DNA of 11,493 nt, taken from the NCBI GenBank assembly GCA_050330975.1, contig JBHJHK010000444.1:1-11493 (forward strand), read 5' to 3'. A model generated the notes under the pieces. It was not told the DNA's origin. It did not search any database and worked only from the letters and a program-made list of their open reading frames with translations. Each line of letters starts with the position of its first letter. Within the stretch, counting starts at the first letter, position 1. The translations under genes were made by a program, and so were the position numbers. The DNA comes from JBHJHK01 sp050330975. Lineage in GTDB: Bacteria > Pseudomonadota > Gammaproteobacteria > Competibacterales > Competibacteraceae. Positions 1 through 7,409 of this stretch are shown piece after piece.

Positions 1-1
1 G

Positions 2-751
2 GGGGCCGCGCCATCCCCGACCTTTCGCCGCCCTCGACGTACCCTCCCCCCGCTTCCCACACACGCCGTCCCCGTGGACCAGTCGACCGGACATTTCGCC
101 GTCCGCTACCCGGCGGCGAGCCCTGTCTCGGTCGCCTCAGATGGCCAGTGGCAGCGGGTGGCCCTGGGACGCGACACCCAGACCATCCACCACCGCTACC
201 AATGCGTACCCCTGGCCGACCCCCAGGTCTATCACCAGGTGATCTTTGACGCCCCCCTGGGCCGTCCCCTCCTAGCCGGGCCCCTGCAGATCTACCGCGC
301 TGGCCACTACCACCTCGCTGGCCCCTTGCCCACCACGCCGCCGGGGCAGCCCCTGATGGTCAACCTGGGGGTGGAGCCCCATATTCGCGTGGCGCGCAAC
401 GTCACTGTTCAGGAGAAGGGCGGCGAGGGTCTCCTGGGCCACAAGACCCATCTCGAGCACACGGTGCACATCGAGGTCCATTCCCAGCTGGCCCAAACGG
501 TGACCCTGGACCTGTTCGAGCGCATCCCCGTCAGCCACCCCGACAACCCCAAGGGGGAGGTGGAGATCAACCTCCTCCACGCCGAACCCCAGGTCGAGCC
601 CTACGACCAAACCGAGCGCCAACGCCCCCTTCGGGGGGGCTGGCGCTTTTCCCTGGCCTTGGCTCCCCGGGAAACCCGCCGCTGTGTGTTGACCTACCGC
701 ATCACCCTCGGCAATAAACAGACCCTCGAGGGGGGCAACCGCCGTGGCTGA
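2..751 (+). CDS. DUF4139 domain protein, 5' end outside the window
   Basis: The reading frame is open from the left window edge (frame beginning at base 2) to the TGA at 749-751, so the gene is probably truncated at its 5' end. A GTG at 74 is the first start codon in frame, but the residues before it are also open. What is visible is the C-terminal beta-rich half of a DUF4139 protein: a segment ending in RPLLAGPLQIYRAGHY, then LDLFERIPVSHPDNPKGEVE, then the closing strands with RRCVLTYRITL. The same landmarks (RPLLAGPVQL, RERIPVAEIKGIEVE, LRLVYRVTV) occur in the next gene, so the two are paralogues. DUF4139 proteins (mucoidy-inhibitor MuiA-like) have no established biochemical activity. The stop overlaps the next start by 8 bases, indicating translational coupling. 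The family call is fairly sure; function is unknown. Confidence 0.7.
   Translation, partial: GAAPSPTFRRPRRTLPPLPTHAVPVDQSTGHFAVRYPAASPVSVASDGQWQRVALGRDTQTIHHRYQCVPLADPQVYHQVIFDAPLGRPLLAGPLQIYRAGHYHLAGPLPTTPPGQPLMVNLGVEPHIRVARNVTVQEKGGEGLLGHKTHLEHTVHIEVHSQLAQTVTLDLFERIPVSHPDNPKGEVEINLLHAEPQVEPYDQTERQRPLRGGWRFSLALAPRETRRCVLTYRITLGNKQTLEGGNRRG
728..735 (+). promoter_or_regulatory. Ribosome binding site of the second DUF4139 gene
   Basis: GAGGGGGG lies 8 bases before the GTG at 744. It supports this GTG as the start, although it sits inside the 3' end of the preceding gene. The arrangement suggests coupled translation. Confidence 0.5.
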
Positions 752-2372
752 ATTCACCCCCTCCCCACCCGGCGACGCCGAGCTGGCGTTTCCCGGCGCC
801 TCGGTGACCGTCCCCGTGGTGGCGGTGCAAGTGATGGAGGATCGGGCCCTGGTCACCCGGCGGGGGGTCCTCGCCCTGGAGGCGGGGGATAGCGTCTGGA
901 CCATCACCCCCGTGACGCCGCTCCTGGTGGACGTGAGCCTCAGCTGTCGCATTGTCCCCCCGGAGGACCCAGCCCTCGACACCCCGCCCCAGGTGCTCAA
1001 TACCCAAGTCCAGCGCCGCTACCTGGCGGCCAAGGCCCGCCCCGAGGCGGAGCAGAAGGCCCACCGAGAATTGATGGAGCTGGTCTCGGTCTACCGAGGC
1101 ACCCGGGATGGGGTGGAGGTCGCCCACCGAGAGCGCCGGTTGCTCCGCCTCGCCCTGGAGCATCTCCAAGTCCAGCTCCAGGATCGCCTGGCGGTGGGGC
1201 ATTTTGACGCCCATTTCCCCGGGGCCATGGCGGCGTTGTTCGAGCGCCGCGCCCAGGTGGAACAACACATCCTCCAAGATGAGCGCCTCCAGGGGGAGCG
1301 GGTCCGGCGCTTTGAGCAGTTGCTGGCGGTCTACCAGGAGGCCATCCGCCAGGTTTACCACTACCAGGGGGCGGTGACCACGACCTTTTGGGCCCCCGTG
1401 GCCGGCCACTACCCCGTGGAGTGGAGCTACCAAGTCCCCTGTGCCCTGTGGCGCCCCTACTACACCGCCGAGCTCCAAGGGGCGCCGACAGACGCCACCG
1501 TCCGCTGGCAATCCCACGCCATGGTGTGGCAAGCCACGGGGGAACGTTGGACCGACGTCGCCCTGACCCTATCCACGGCGCGGCCCGCCCTGGGAAACCA
1601 GTTGCCCCTGTTGAGCGACGACCCCGTGAAGGTCCGGGACAAGACCGACGAGGAGCGCAAAACCATCCAGGTGTCGTCCCGGGAACAAACCATCGCCACG
1701 GCGGCGGCAATCCCCCAGGGGGAAGCCGCAGACACTCCCCCCGGCCTCGACGACGGTGGTGAAGTGCGCACCTATGGAGCTCCCCACCCCGTGACCATCG
1801 CCGCCGATGGCCAACCCCACAAGATCGCCCTAGAGGCCTGGGAGAGCGCGGCCAAAGGTGAGCTCTTATGCTTCCCAGAACAGGCCCCCTACGCCTTTAG
1901 GCGTTCCCTCCAGACCAACCCCTCCCAGCGGCCCTTGCTGGCGGGCCCGGTCCAGTTGACCCGCCATGGGGGCTTTGTGGGGACCAGCCAGATCGCCCTG
2001 GTGGCCGCCGGTGAGCGCTTTGAGTTGTCCTGGGGCTCGGAAGATGGCCTGGTGGTCCTGCGCAGCCCCCACCGCCAGGTCGCCACCACCCCACTCAAAA
2101 GGCACCAGCGCTACACCTACGACATCCAGCTCTATTTGGCCAATCACACCGGGGTGCCCTGTGCCCTGGAGGTGCGGGAGCGGATCCCCGTGGCGGAGAT
2201 CAAGGGGATCGAGGTGGAGCTCGAGACCCAGCAAACCACCCCGAACCATCGGCTCGATGACTATGGTCTTGTGAGCTGGATTCTCGAGTTGGCGCCGGGG
2301 CAGGAACAAAAGCTGCGTTTGGTCTACCGGGTCACCGTGGCCCAGAACATTCGCTGGGATGGGGCGCCTTAG
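744..2372 (+). CDS. DUF4140/DUF4139 domain protein (mucoidy inhibitor MuiA-like)
   Basis: A 542-residue protein. Residues of about 20-110 resemble the DUF4140 N-terminal domain (VPVVAVQVMEDRALVTRRG is typical of its first strands). Residues of about 95-215 are rich in charged residues and Gln, compatible with the helical or coiled-coil linker of this family. Residues of about 215-540 form the DUF4139 domain, beginning near APVAGHYPVEWSYQVPCALW and ending in LRLVYRVTV. I see no signal peptide or membrane segment. It starts with GTG, overlaps the end of the preceding paralogue by 8 bases and has a strong ribosome site at 728-735. Homologues are described as mucoidy inhibitors or as uncharacterised proteins, and no reaction is established. 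The gene converges on the minus-strand nitrogen operon and is probably unrelated to it. Confidence 0.75.
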   Translation: MAEFTPSPPGDAELAFPGASVTVPVVAVQVMEDRALVTRRGVLALEAGDSVWTITPVTPLLVDVSLSCRIVPPEDPALDTPPQVLNTQVQRRYLAAKARPEAEQKAHRELMELVSVYRGTRDGVEVAHRERRLLRLALEHLQVQLQDRLAVGHFDAHFPGAMAALFERRAQVEQHILQDERLQGERVRRFEQLLAVYQEAIRQVYHYQGAVTTTFWAPVAGHYPVEWSYQVPCALWRPYYTAELQGAPTDATVRWQSHAMVWQATGERWTDVALTLSTARPALGNQLPLLSDDPVKVRDKTDEERKTIQVSSREQTIATAAAIPQGEAADTPPGLDDGGEVRTYGAPHPVTIAADGQPHKIALEAWESAAKGELLCFPEQAPYAFRRSLQTNPSQRPLLAGPVQLTRHGGFVGTSQIALVAAGERFELSWGSEDGLVVLRSPHRQVATTPLKRHQRYTYDIQLYLANHTGVPCALEVRERIPVAEIKGIEVELETQQTTPNHRLDDYGLVSWILELAPGQEQKLRLVYRVTVAQNIRWDGAP

Positions 2373-2408
2373 GGGAATTCGATACTCCCCCCGCCGGAGG
2401 GGCAAGCC

Positions 2409-2852
2409 TCAAGACTCGGCCCGAAACACCTCCACCAACCCCGCCAAGGCGATGCCCGTGGCAATGATGGCGTGTTGTTGTTCCGGCGACAAGGTGATGC
2501 CCAACACGCTCAAGATCACGATCACCCCCCGCCAGGTGGAGGGCTCCCGCAACCGCTTACCCAAGCGTTGGGCCACGGTGCTCCCCCGGGGGACCACGGG
2601 CTGGGGTTGGACCCCCGCCGGTGGCGGCGACGGAGGCCCGATCCCCGGCGGAACCCCCAGACGCCCCTGGGCCCGACGCTCCAAGGTCTCGATGCGCTGC
2701 TGCAACTCCGCCACCTGGGGCACACAGGGCCACAGCTCGTCGATGATGGCCTGGGCCTCGGCCAGGGTCTTGGGCCGCGGCGGCGGCCGGGGGGGGTCGG
2801 GGACAATCACGGGGATAACAATCAGCAATCCAAGGTGTTGACCCGCTCCCAC
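2409..2852 (-). CDS. Small membrane protein with holin-like C-terminus
   Basis: This 147-codon frame follows glnT on the same strand. From its first start (GTG at 2852) it overlaps glnT by 31 bases. Later starts are possible: TTG at 2828, or GTG at 2810, which lies just beyond the glnT stop. The N-terminal part is hydrophobic then proline-rich (VIVPDPPRPPPRPK). A helical segment follows (about residues 29-62, including VAELQQRIETLERR), then a Pro/Gly-rich linker. The C-terminus (about 105-147) reads STWRGVIVILSVLGITLSPE and then AIIATGIALAGLVEVF: two hydrophobic helices around an SPEQQ turn. That pattern is common in small holin-like proteins of phages and bacteria. No phage genes are seen nearby. 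The frame looks genuinely coding, but the function is a guess from the hydrophobic pattern. Confidence 0.55.
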   Translation of the reverse strand: MGAGQHLGLLIVIPVIVPDPPRPPPRPKTLAEAQAIIDELWPCVPQVAELQQRIETLERRAQGRLGVPPGIGPPSPPPAGVQPQPVVPRGSTVAQRLGKRLREPSTWRGVIVILSVLGITLSPEQQHAIIATGIALAGLVEVFRAES

Positions 2853-4129
2853 TGGCTCAAATGCCGGGTGTAGTCGTTCCAGTCTTGCATCTTGAGCTTG
2901 AGGTAAGCCTTGACCAACTCTTCCCCCAACAGGTCGTGGAGTTCACGGCTTTGCTCCATCACCCGCAACGCATCCAACAGGGTGGCGGGGAGGCGCTTGG
3001 CGGCTTCGATGGTATGGCCCTGTTCATACATGTTGATGTGGGTGGGCTCCCCGGGGTCCCGGCGGTTGTTGATGCCGTCCATCCCCGCCGCCAAAATCCC
3101 CGCCTGGAGCAGATAGGGGTTGGCGGAACCGTCCATGAGCCGCAGCTCAAAGCGGCCGTTGTCGGGCACCCGGATCATGTGGGTGCGGTTGTTGCCGGCA
3201 TAGGTGACGGTGTTGGGGGACCAGGTCGCCCCCGAACGGGTCACCGGGGCGTTGATGCGCTTGTAGCTGTTCACCGTGGGGTTAAAAATGGCACACAGCG
3301 CCTCGGCGTGGTGCATGATCCCCCCCAAAAAGTGGTAGGCCAGTTGGCTCAGCCCCAGGGGGTCGGTGTAGTCCAAAAACAGATTGTTATCACCCGTGAG
3401 GTGCCACAAAGAGACGTGGGTGTGGCAGCCATTGCCCGTCAAATGGCTAAAGGGCTTGGGCATAAAAGTCGCCCGCAAACCGTGCTTCTCGGCGATGGTT
3501 TTGACCATGTATTTAAAAAACACATGGCGATCGGCGGTCTTGAGGGAATCGGAGTAGTCCCAGTTCATCTCGAACTGGCCGTTGGCGTCCTCGTGGTCGT
3601 TCTGGTACGGCCCCCACCCCAGCTCGATCATGGCGTCGCAGATCTCGCGGATGACCGGAAAACGCCGCATCAACGCCGCCTGGTCGTAACAGGGCTTACT
3701 CTGTACGTCGGCGGCGTCGGCGATGGCGCCGCCGTCTTGATTGATCAAAAAGTATTCGCACTCCACCCCGCTCATCATCACATAGCCGGCCTTCTGGGCC
3801 TTGGCGATCTGGCGCTTGAGGGCCACCCGGGGCGAGGCTTCCACCTCCTTGCCATCCATCCACAAATCCGCCGCCAACCAACCCACCTCGGGCTGCCAGG
3901 GGAGCTGGATGAGGCTATCCGGGTCGGGGATGCCAAACATGTCGGGGTGGGCTGGGGTCATGTCCAGCCAGGCGGCAAAGCCGGCAAAGCCGGCGCCGTC
4001 CTTTTGCATATCGCCGATGGCCCGGGCCGGCACCAACTTGGCCCGCAATACCCCGTACAAATCGACAAAACTGATGAGAAAGTACTTGATGCCCTTTTCT
4101 TTGGCGACGGCAGAGAGGTCCGTGGTCAT
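2822..4129 (-). CDS. glnT: Type III glutamine synthetase GlnT (glutamate-ammonia ligase family)
   Basis: A 435-residue cytoplasmic enzyme of the glutamine synthetase superfamily, which ligates ammonia or an amine to the gamma-carboxyl of glutamate using ATP. The N-terminal beta-grasp domain includes YFLISFVDLYGVLRAKLVPA. Metal-site glutamates are visible as E123 and E125 (GVECEYF). The catalytic core includes NDHEDANGQFEMNW, FMPKPFSHLTGNGCHTHVSL, NNRTHMIRVP and GRFELRLMDGSANPYLLQ. The length and these motifs fit the GlnT family of rhizobia and marine cyanobacteria. The close relative GmaS makes gamma-glutamylmethylamide in methylotrophs, so the true acceptor could be an amine. The ATG at 4129 follows glxD after 62 bases and has a modest AGGG upstream. 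It is the last nitrogen-metabolism gene of the glxBCD-glnT operon. The family is certain; the substrate is not. Confidence 0.93.
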   Translation of the reverse strand: MTTDLSAVAKEKGIKYFLISFVDLYGVLRAKLVPARAIGDMQKDGAGFAGFAAWLDMTPAHPDMFGIPDPDSLIQLPWQPEVGWLAADLWMDGKEVEASPRVALKRQIAKAQKAGYVMMSGVECEYFLINQDGGAIADAADVQSKPCYDQAALMRRFPVIREICDAMIELGWGPYQNDHEDANGQFEMNWDYSDSLKTADRHVFFKYMVKTIAEKHGLRATFMPKPFSHLTGNGCHTHVSLWHLTGDNNLFLDYTDPLGLSQLAYHFLGGIMHHAEALCAIFNPTVNSYKRINAPVTRSGATWSPNTVTYAGNNRTHMIRVPDNGRFELRLMDGSANPYLLQAGILAAGMDGINNRRDPGEPTHINMYEQGHTIEAAKRLPATLLDALRVMEQSRELHDLLGEELVKAYLKLKMQDWNDYTRHLSQWERVNTLDC

Positions 4130-4191
4130 GGATGATTAGCCCTGGGGGTGTCTCGTGTGGTCCGATGGGTTCGCTGGAAGAAGGCCGCGCC

Positions 4192-5516
4192 TCAGGCCGG
4201 ACCCTGGCCGGGGATCCAGTCGGTGCCCGCCAAGGGCACCTTGGCCATGGCCGCCGCCTCCAGGGTCAAGGCCGCCAAGTCCTCGGGCTCTAGATTGAGG
4301 ACGTGGCTCTTGCCACAGGCCCGGGCGATGGTCTGCAGCTCCATGACCATGACCGTGAGGTAGTTCCTGAGCCAGCGGGCCCCCTGCTCGGGGTCGAGGC
4401 GGGCCTCCAGTTCTTCGATCTGGGTGGTGACCCCCACGGGGCAGCGCCCGGTGTGGCAGTGGTGACAGTGGCCGGGGGCGGTGCCGAGCTTGTGGTAGTC
4501 CTCGACGTAGACGGCCTTGTTGCAGCCCAAAGCCACCATGGCGGCGCTGCCGATGGACACGGCGTCGGCCCCCAAGGCCAGGGCCTTGGCCACGTCGGCG
4601 CCGCTGCGATGCCCCCGGAGACGATCAACTGCACCTTGCGGTGCATCCCCAACTCCTGGAGGGCCTCCACCGCCAACCGCACCGCCGGCAGGGTGGGGAT
4701 GCCCACGTGTTCGATAAACACGTCTTGGGTGGCGGCCGTGCCCCCCTGCATGCCGTCCAACACCACGGCGTCGGCCCCGGCCTTCACCGCCAAGGCCACG
4801 TCAAAGGCCGGGCGGGCGGCGCCGATCTTGATGTAGATGGGCACCTGCCAGTCGGTGATCTCCCGCAGTTCGTGGATCTTGATCTCCAGGTCGTCGGGGC
4901 CGGTCCAGTCGGGGTGGCGGCAGGCGCTGCGCTGGTCGATGCCCTCGGGCAAGGTGCGCATCTCCGCCACCCGGGCGTTGATCTTTTGCCCCAGGAGCAT
5001 CCCTCCGCCCCCGGGCTTGGCCCCCTGGCCCACCACCACCTCGATGGCGTCGGCCCGGCGCAAATCGTCGGGGTTGAGGCCGTAGCGGGACGGCAACACT
5101 TGGTACACCAGGGTCTTGGAGGCGGCCCGCTCCTCGTCGGTCATGCCGCCATCGCCGGTGGTGGTGCTGGGGCCCAAGGCCGTGGCCGCCCGACCCAGGG
5201 CCTCCTTGGCGTGGGTCCCCAAAGCGCCAAAGCTCATGCCGGCAAAGGTGATGGGGATCTTGAGTTCGATGGGACGCTTGGCGTAGCGGGTGCCGATGGT
5301 CACCTGGGTCTCGCACTTTTCCCGATAGCCCTCCAGGGGATAGCGGGACATGGAGGCCCCTAGGAACACCAGGTCGTCGAAACCGGGCAGTTTGCGCTTG
5401 GCGCCAAAGCCGCGGATCTCGTAGATCCCCTGGTCGGCGGCCCGGTGGATGGCGTCTAGCACATCGGGGGAAAAGGTGGCCGAGGGGCGCAGGGAATGGG
5501 GGGTTTGATCGCTCAT
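4192..5516 (-). pseudogene. glxD: GlxD-like FMN/Fe-S glutamate synthase domain protein, with an apparent frameshift
   Basis: Encodes the synthase part of a split GltB: an FMN barrel with an Fe-S site that would transfer nitrogen to 2-oxoglutarate or a related acceptor. From the ATG at 5516 (MSDQTPHSL) the first 303 residues are normal for the family, with GGMTDEERAASKTLVYQVLP, VVVGQGAKPGGGGMLLGQKI, KIGAARPAFDVALAVKAGAD, VVLDGMQGGTAATQD and IVSGGI. The family sequence then continues in another frame, as AKALALGADAVSIGSAAM, with the Fe-S cysteines in CHHCHTGRCPVGVTTQ, ending at the TGA at 4192-4194. Adding one C to the coding strand next to 4608 turns ATCGC into ATCCGC and restores a 441-residue protein. 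This is either a sequencing or assembly error or a real recent mutation. Both halves are otherwise intact, so error is quite possible. GlxC ends 11 bases upstream. Confidence 0.88.
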
Positions 5517-5527
5517 GACAAGGGGAT

Positions 5528-6208
5528 TCAGTAGGCGTCGGCGTGGTCGACTTTGAAATGATAGAGCTCCCGGGCCGAGGCGTAGCAGCGAAACTCGCCG
5601 GCGTCGAAGGGCATCTCGGCCCGCCCTAGGAGGGCTGCCAACTCGGCTTGGAGGGCGGGGGTGAGGGGTTTTTCCACACAGTCGGCCCCAGTACTCGCCA
5701 CGCTGCCCCGGACGAATAACAGCGCTTCGTAGAGGGAGTCCCCTAAGTGGTGGCCGGCGTCGCCGCACACCACCAACCGCCCCGCCTGGGCCATAAAGGC
5801 GCTCATGTGCCCCACGGAGCCGCCGACGACGATGTCGATGCCCTTCATGGAAATGCCACAGCGGGCGCTGGCGTCCCCCTCGATGACCAACAACCCCCCG
5901 TGGCCCGAGGCGCCGGCGTACTGGGAGGCGTTGCCCTTGACCCGCACTGTCCCCGACATCATGTTCTCGGCCAGCCCGGGGCCGGCGTTGCCGTTGACCG
6001 TAATGTGGGCGGCCTTGTTCATGCCGGCGCAGTAGTAACCCACGTGGCCCTCGATGGTGACATCGGCCAGGTCTTTGAGCCCCACGGCCAAGGCGTGCTT
6101 GCCGTTGGGATGGGTGATGTGCCACTGGCGGTCGTTGCTGCTGGCCAGCCGGTGGAGGGAGGCATTGAGCTCCCGGATGGAGGTCCGACTGAGGTCGACG
6201 GTGGCCAT
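5528..6208 (-). CDS. glxC: GlxC, GXGXG-motif domain of a split glutamate synthase-like enzyme
   Basis: A 226-residue cytoplasmic protein corresponding to the C-terminal beta-helix of the glutamate synthase large subunit. The repeated glycine pattern of this fold runs from about residue 45 to 175: GHVGYYCAGMNKAAHITVNG, GTVRVKGNASQYAG, GGLLVIEGDASARCG, GIDIVVGGSVGHMSAFMAQ and GRLVVCGDAGHHLGDSLYEA. The domain has a structural role, linking amidotransferase and FMN domains, and has no known activity alone. The frame stays open further upstream, but the ATG at 6208 (MATVDLSRTS) is preferred: GAGGA sits 7 bases before it and only 4 bases separate it from the glxB stop. In methylotrophs the equivalent subunit is MgsB of N-methylglutamate synthase. 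Confidence 0.9.
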   Translation of the reverse strand: MATVDLSRTSIRELNASLHRLASSNDRQWHITHPNGKHALAVGLKDLADVTIEGHVGYYCAGMNKAAHITVNGNAGPGLAENMMSGTVRVKGNASQYAGASGHGGLLVIEGDASARCGISMKGIDIVVGGSVGHMSAFMAQAGRLVVCGDAGHHLGDSLYEALLFVRGSVASTGADCVEKPLTPALQAELAALLGRAEMPFDAGEFRCYASARELYHFKVDHADAY

Positions 6209-6212
6209 GGAG

Positions 6213-7112
6213 CTATCCTCGCCGCCAGCTGTAGATCTGCTCGGGCACCGGCTCCCAGAGCTCGGCGTGCTCCACCCCGGGCAAGGTGGCGATGGCCCGG
6301 AACTCCGAGGCCATGGCCACCCAGTCGTCGGTCTCGGCCAGCACCGCCGGCTTGCAGCCAAAGGGGTCCCGCAACACGGCAAAGCCCTCTTGGGTGCCGA
6401 TGGCAAAGGTGTAAAAACCGTCTAGGTCTTTGAGGGCGTGGGTCAGGGCCGTCTCGAGGTCATTGCCTTGACGGAGCTGGTCCATGAGGTAGCCGGCGGC
6501 CACTTCGCTGTCGTTGTCGGTCTGGAAGGGAATGCCCCGCCCCCGGAGCACCTGGCGCAGGCGGTTGTGGTTGGACAGCGAGCCGTTGTGGACCAAACAC
6601 AAATCGAGCCCCGTGGAAAAGGGGTGGGAGTGCTGGGTGGTCACGGCGCTCTCGGTGGCCATGCGGGTGTGGCCGATGGCGTGGCTACCCCCTGCGCTTT
6701 TGACATCAAAGGCCTCGACAAAGGCCGCCGGGGATCCCTTGGCCTTGTAGATCTCGATGGTGCTGCCAAGGCTGGTGAGGCGCACCTGGGGATAGTGCTC
6801 TTCTAGCCACGCCCTAGCGTCGCTGGCCTGGGCGGGCACCGTCACCACCAGGTGATTGCCCCGGGGCTGCCAGTGGGCCTTGGGGCCAAAGGCTTCGGCC
6901 AGGGCCGCCGTCAAAGGCTGCCAGGCCTCGCCCTGGGCTTCCCCCATGAGGGTCAACTTGGTCTCGCCCGCCGCCACGGGCTCCCGGTAAATGGCGAGTC
7001 CCGCGCTGTCGGGCCCCCGCTCGCTCATTTCCACCAGCATGGGGGCGACCCATTTCCCCAGCTGCCCCTCGAGATGGGGATTTTTGATGAATAGACCCAC
7101 TATGCCACACAT
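6213..7112 (-). CDS. glxB: GlxB, class II glutamine amidotransferase
   Basis: A 299-residue N-terminal-nucleophile glutaminase that would release ammonia from glutamine, or an amine from a gamma-glutamyl amide, for transfer by GlxD. The protein begins MCGIVGLF, so Cys2 becomes the catalytic residue after Met removal. The family motifs follow in order: SERGPDSAG (30-38), IGHTRMATES, the glutamine-binding VHNGSLSN and TDNDSEV, and RDPFGCKPA near the C-terminus. The length fits a stand-alone amidotransferase domain rather than full GltB, PurF or GlmS. It is the first gene of the minus-strand operon, with glxC starting 4 bases after its stop. The ATG at 7112 has only a weak AGG upstream, but Cys2 fixes the start. 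Equivalent to MgsA in methylotroph clusters. Probably driven from the nitrogen-controlled divergent region. Confidence 0.93.
   Translation of the reverse strand: MCGIVGLFIKNPHLEGQLGKWVAPMLVEMSERGPDSAGLAIYREPVAAGETKLTLMGEAQGEAWQPLTAALAEAFGPKAHWQPRGNHLVVTVPAQASDARAWLEEHYPQVRLTSLGSTIEIYKAKGSPAAFVEAFDVKSAGGSHAIGHTRMATESAVTTQHSHPFSTGLDLCLVHNGSLSNHNRLRQVLRGRGIPFQTDNDSEVAAGYLMDQLRQGNDLETALTHALKDLDGFYTFAIGTQEGFAVLRDPFGCKPAVLAETDDWVAMASEFRAIATLPGVEHAELWEPVPEQIYSWRRG
6216..6220 (-). promoter_or_regulatory. Ribosome binding site deciding the glxC start
   Basis: On the minus strand GAGGA lies 7 bases before the ATG at 6208. It overlaps the last codons of glxB and excludes the longer upstream open frame as the glxC start. 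Confidence 0.55.
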
Positions 7113-7201
7113 GGTGTACCTGCAGGGTTGAACGTCACTTGAGATATCTTTGTTTTATAGAGCCCCAGCAAGCGGAGATCAAGCACAACCTGGGGGAATA
7201 A

Positions 7202-7218
7202 AGCACTGTGAAGGTGCA
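7202..7218. promoter_or_regulatory. NtrC-like enhancer site
   Basis: AGCACTGTGAAGGTGCA contains the half-sites GCACT and GGTGC separated by 5 bases. The enteric NtrC consensus is TGCACY-N5-GGTGCA. The site's centre lies about 210 bases before the predicted urtA transcription start, a distance over which an RpoN enhancer can act by looping. The match is clear, but binding by NtrC is inferred. Confidence 0.45.
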
Positions 7219-7306
7219 GAGTTCGCCCAACGGGGAATGGCGACCCCTGGCAAACCCCAGTGGGCACCATATTAAAGCAACGACAGCATCACGCGCCTTT
7301 ATTTGG

Positions 7307-7322
7307 TGCAAATGCTGCGCCC
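7307..7322 (-). promoter_or_regulatory. Candidate sigma-54 promoter for glxBCD-glnT
   Basis: The minus strand reads GGGCGCAGCATTTGCA. The GG and GC doublets have the exact spacing required of sigma-54 -24/-12 elements (consensus TGGCACG-N4-TTGCW), and the -12 part is perfect. The -24 part deviates at two positions. The predicted start is near 7296, giving a leader of about 184 bases before glxB. This is a weaker match than the element facing urtA. Confidence 0.4.
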
Positions 7323-7393
7323 CAGCAAAACGACGCGGAACCCAACCAATTGAATTAAAAAGAAAATCACAAAATCCACCCATCGCTCCACTC

Positions 7394-7409
7394 TGGCACA
7401 GCAATTGCC
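7394..7409 (+). promoter_or_regulatory. Sigma-54 (RpoN) promoter for urtABDE
   Basis: TGGCACAGCAATTGCC matches the sigma-54 consensus TGGCAC-N5-TTGC at all ten fixed positions with exact spacing. Transcription should begin near 7420, about 226 bases before urtA. RpoN promoters need an ATP-driven activator, here most plausibly NtrC. This is the strongest regulatory signal in the window. Confidence 0.75.

Noticed and set aside
2373..2408. Bidirectional terminator between the convergent genes
   Set aside because: CCCC and GGGG stretches could pair weakly, but there is no clean stem and no T-run on either strand.
3974..3998. Tandem repeat GGCAAAGCC in glnT
   Set aside because: It encodes the family-conserved GAGFAGFAAW segment, so it is ordinary coding sequence rather than a functional DNA repeat.
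2861..4135. Long open frame antisense to glnT (424 codons)
   Set aside because: It mirrors glnT, whose motifs are unmistakable, and its translation shows no family features. Such frames are expected in GC-rich coding DNA.
5517..6125. Upstream open extension of the glxD frame, through glxC
   Set aside because: The extension is glxC read in the wrong frame, low-complexity Arg/Pro-rich sequence. The family N-terminus begins at MSDQTPHSL (5516).
2822..7112. Naming the operon mgsABC-gmaS (methylamine pathway)
   Set aside because: GlnT motifs such as QNDHEDANGQFEMNW and GRFELRLMDGSANPYLLQ fit the rhizobial/cyanobacterial GlnT type better, and no mgd genes are present. The possibility is kept only as an analogy.
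7135..7404. 89-codon minus-strand frame in the intergenic region
   Set aside because: It overlaps the regulatory sites and shows no domain, coding signature or support from context.
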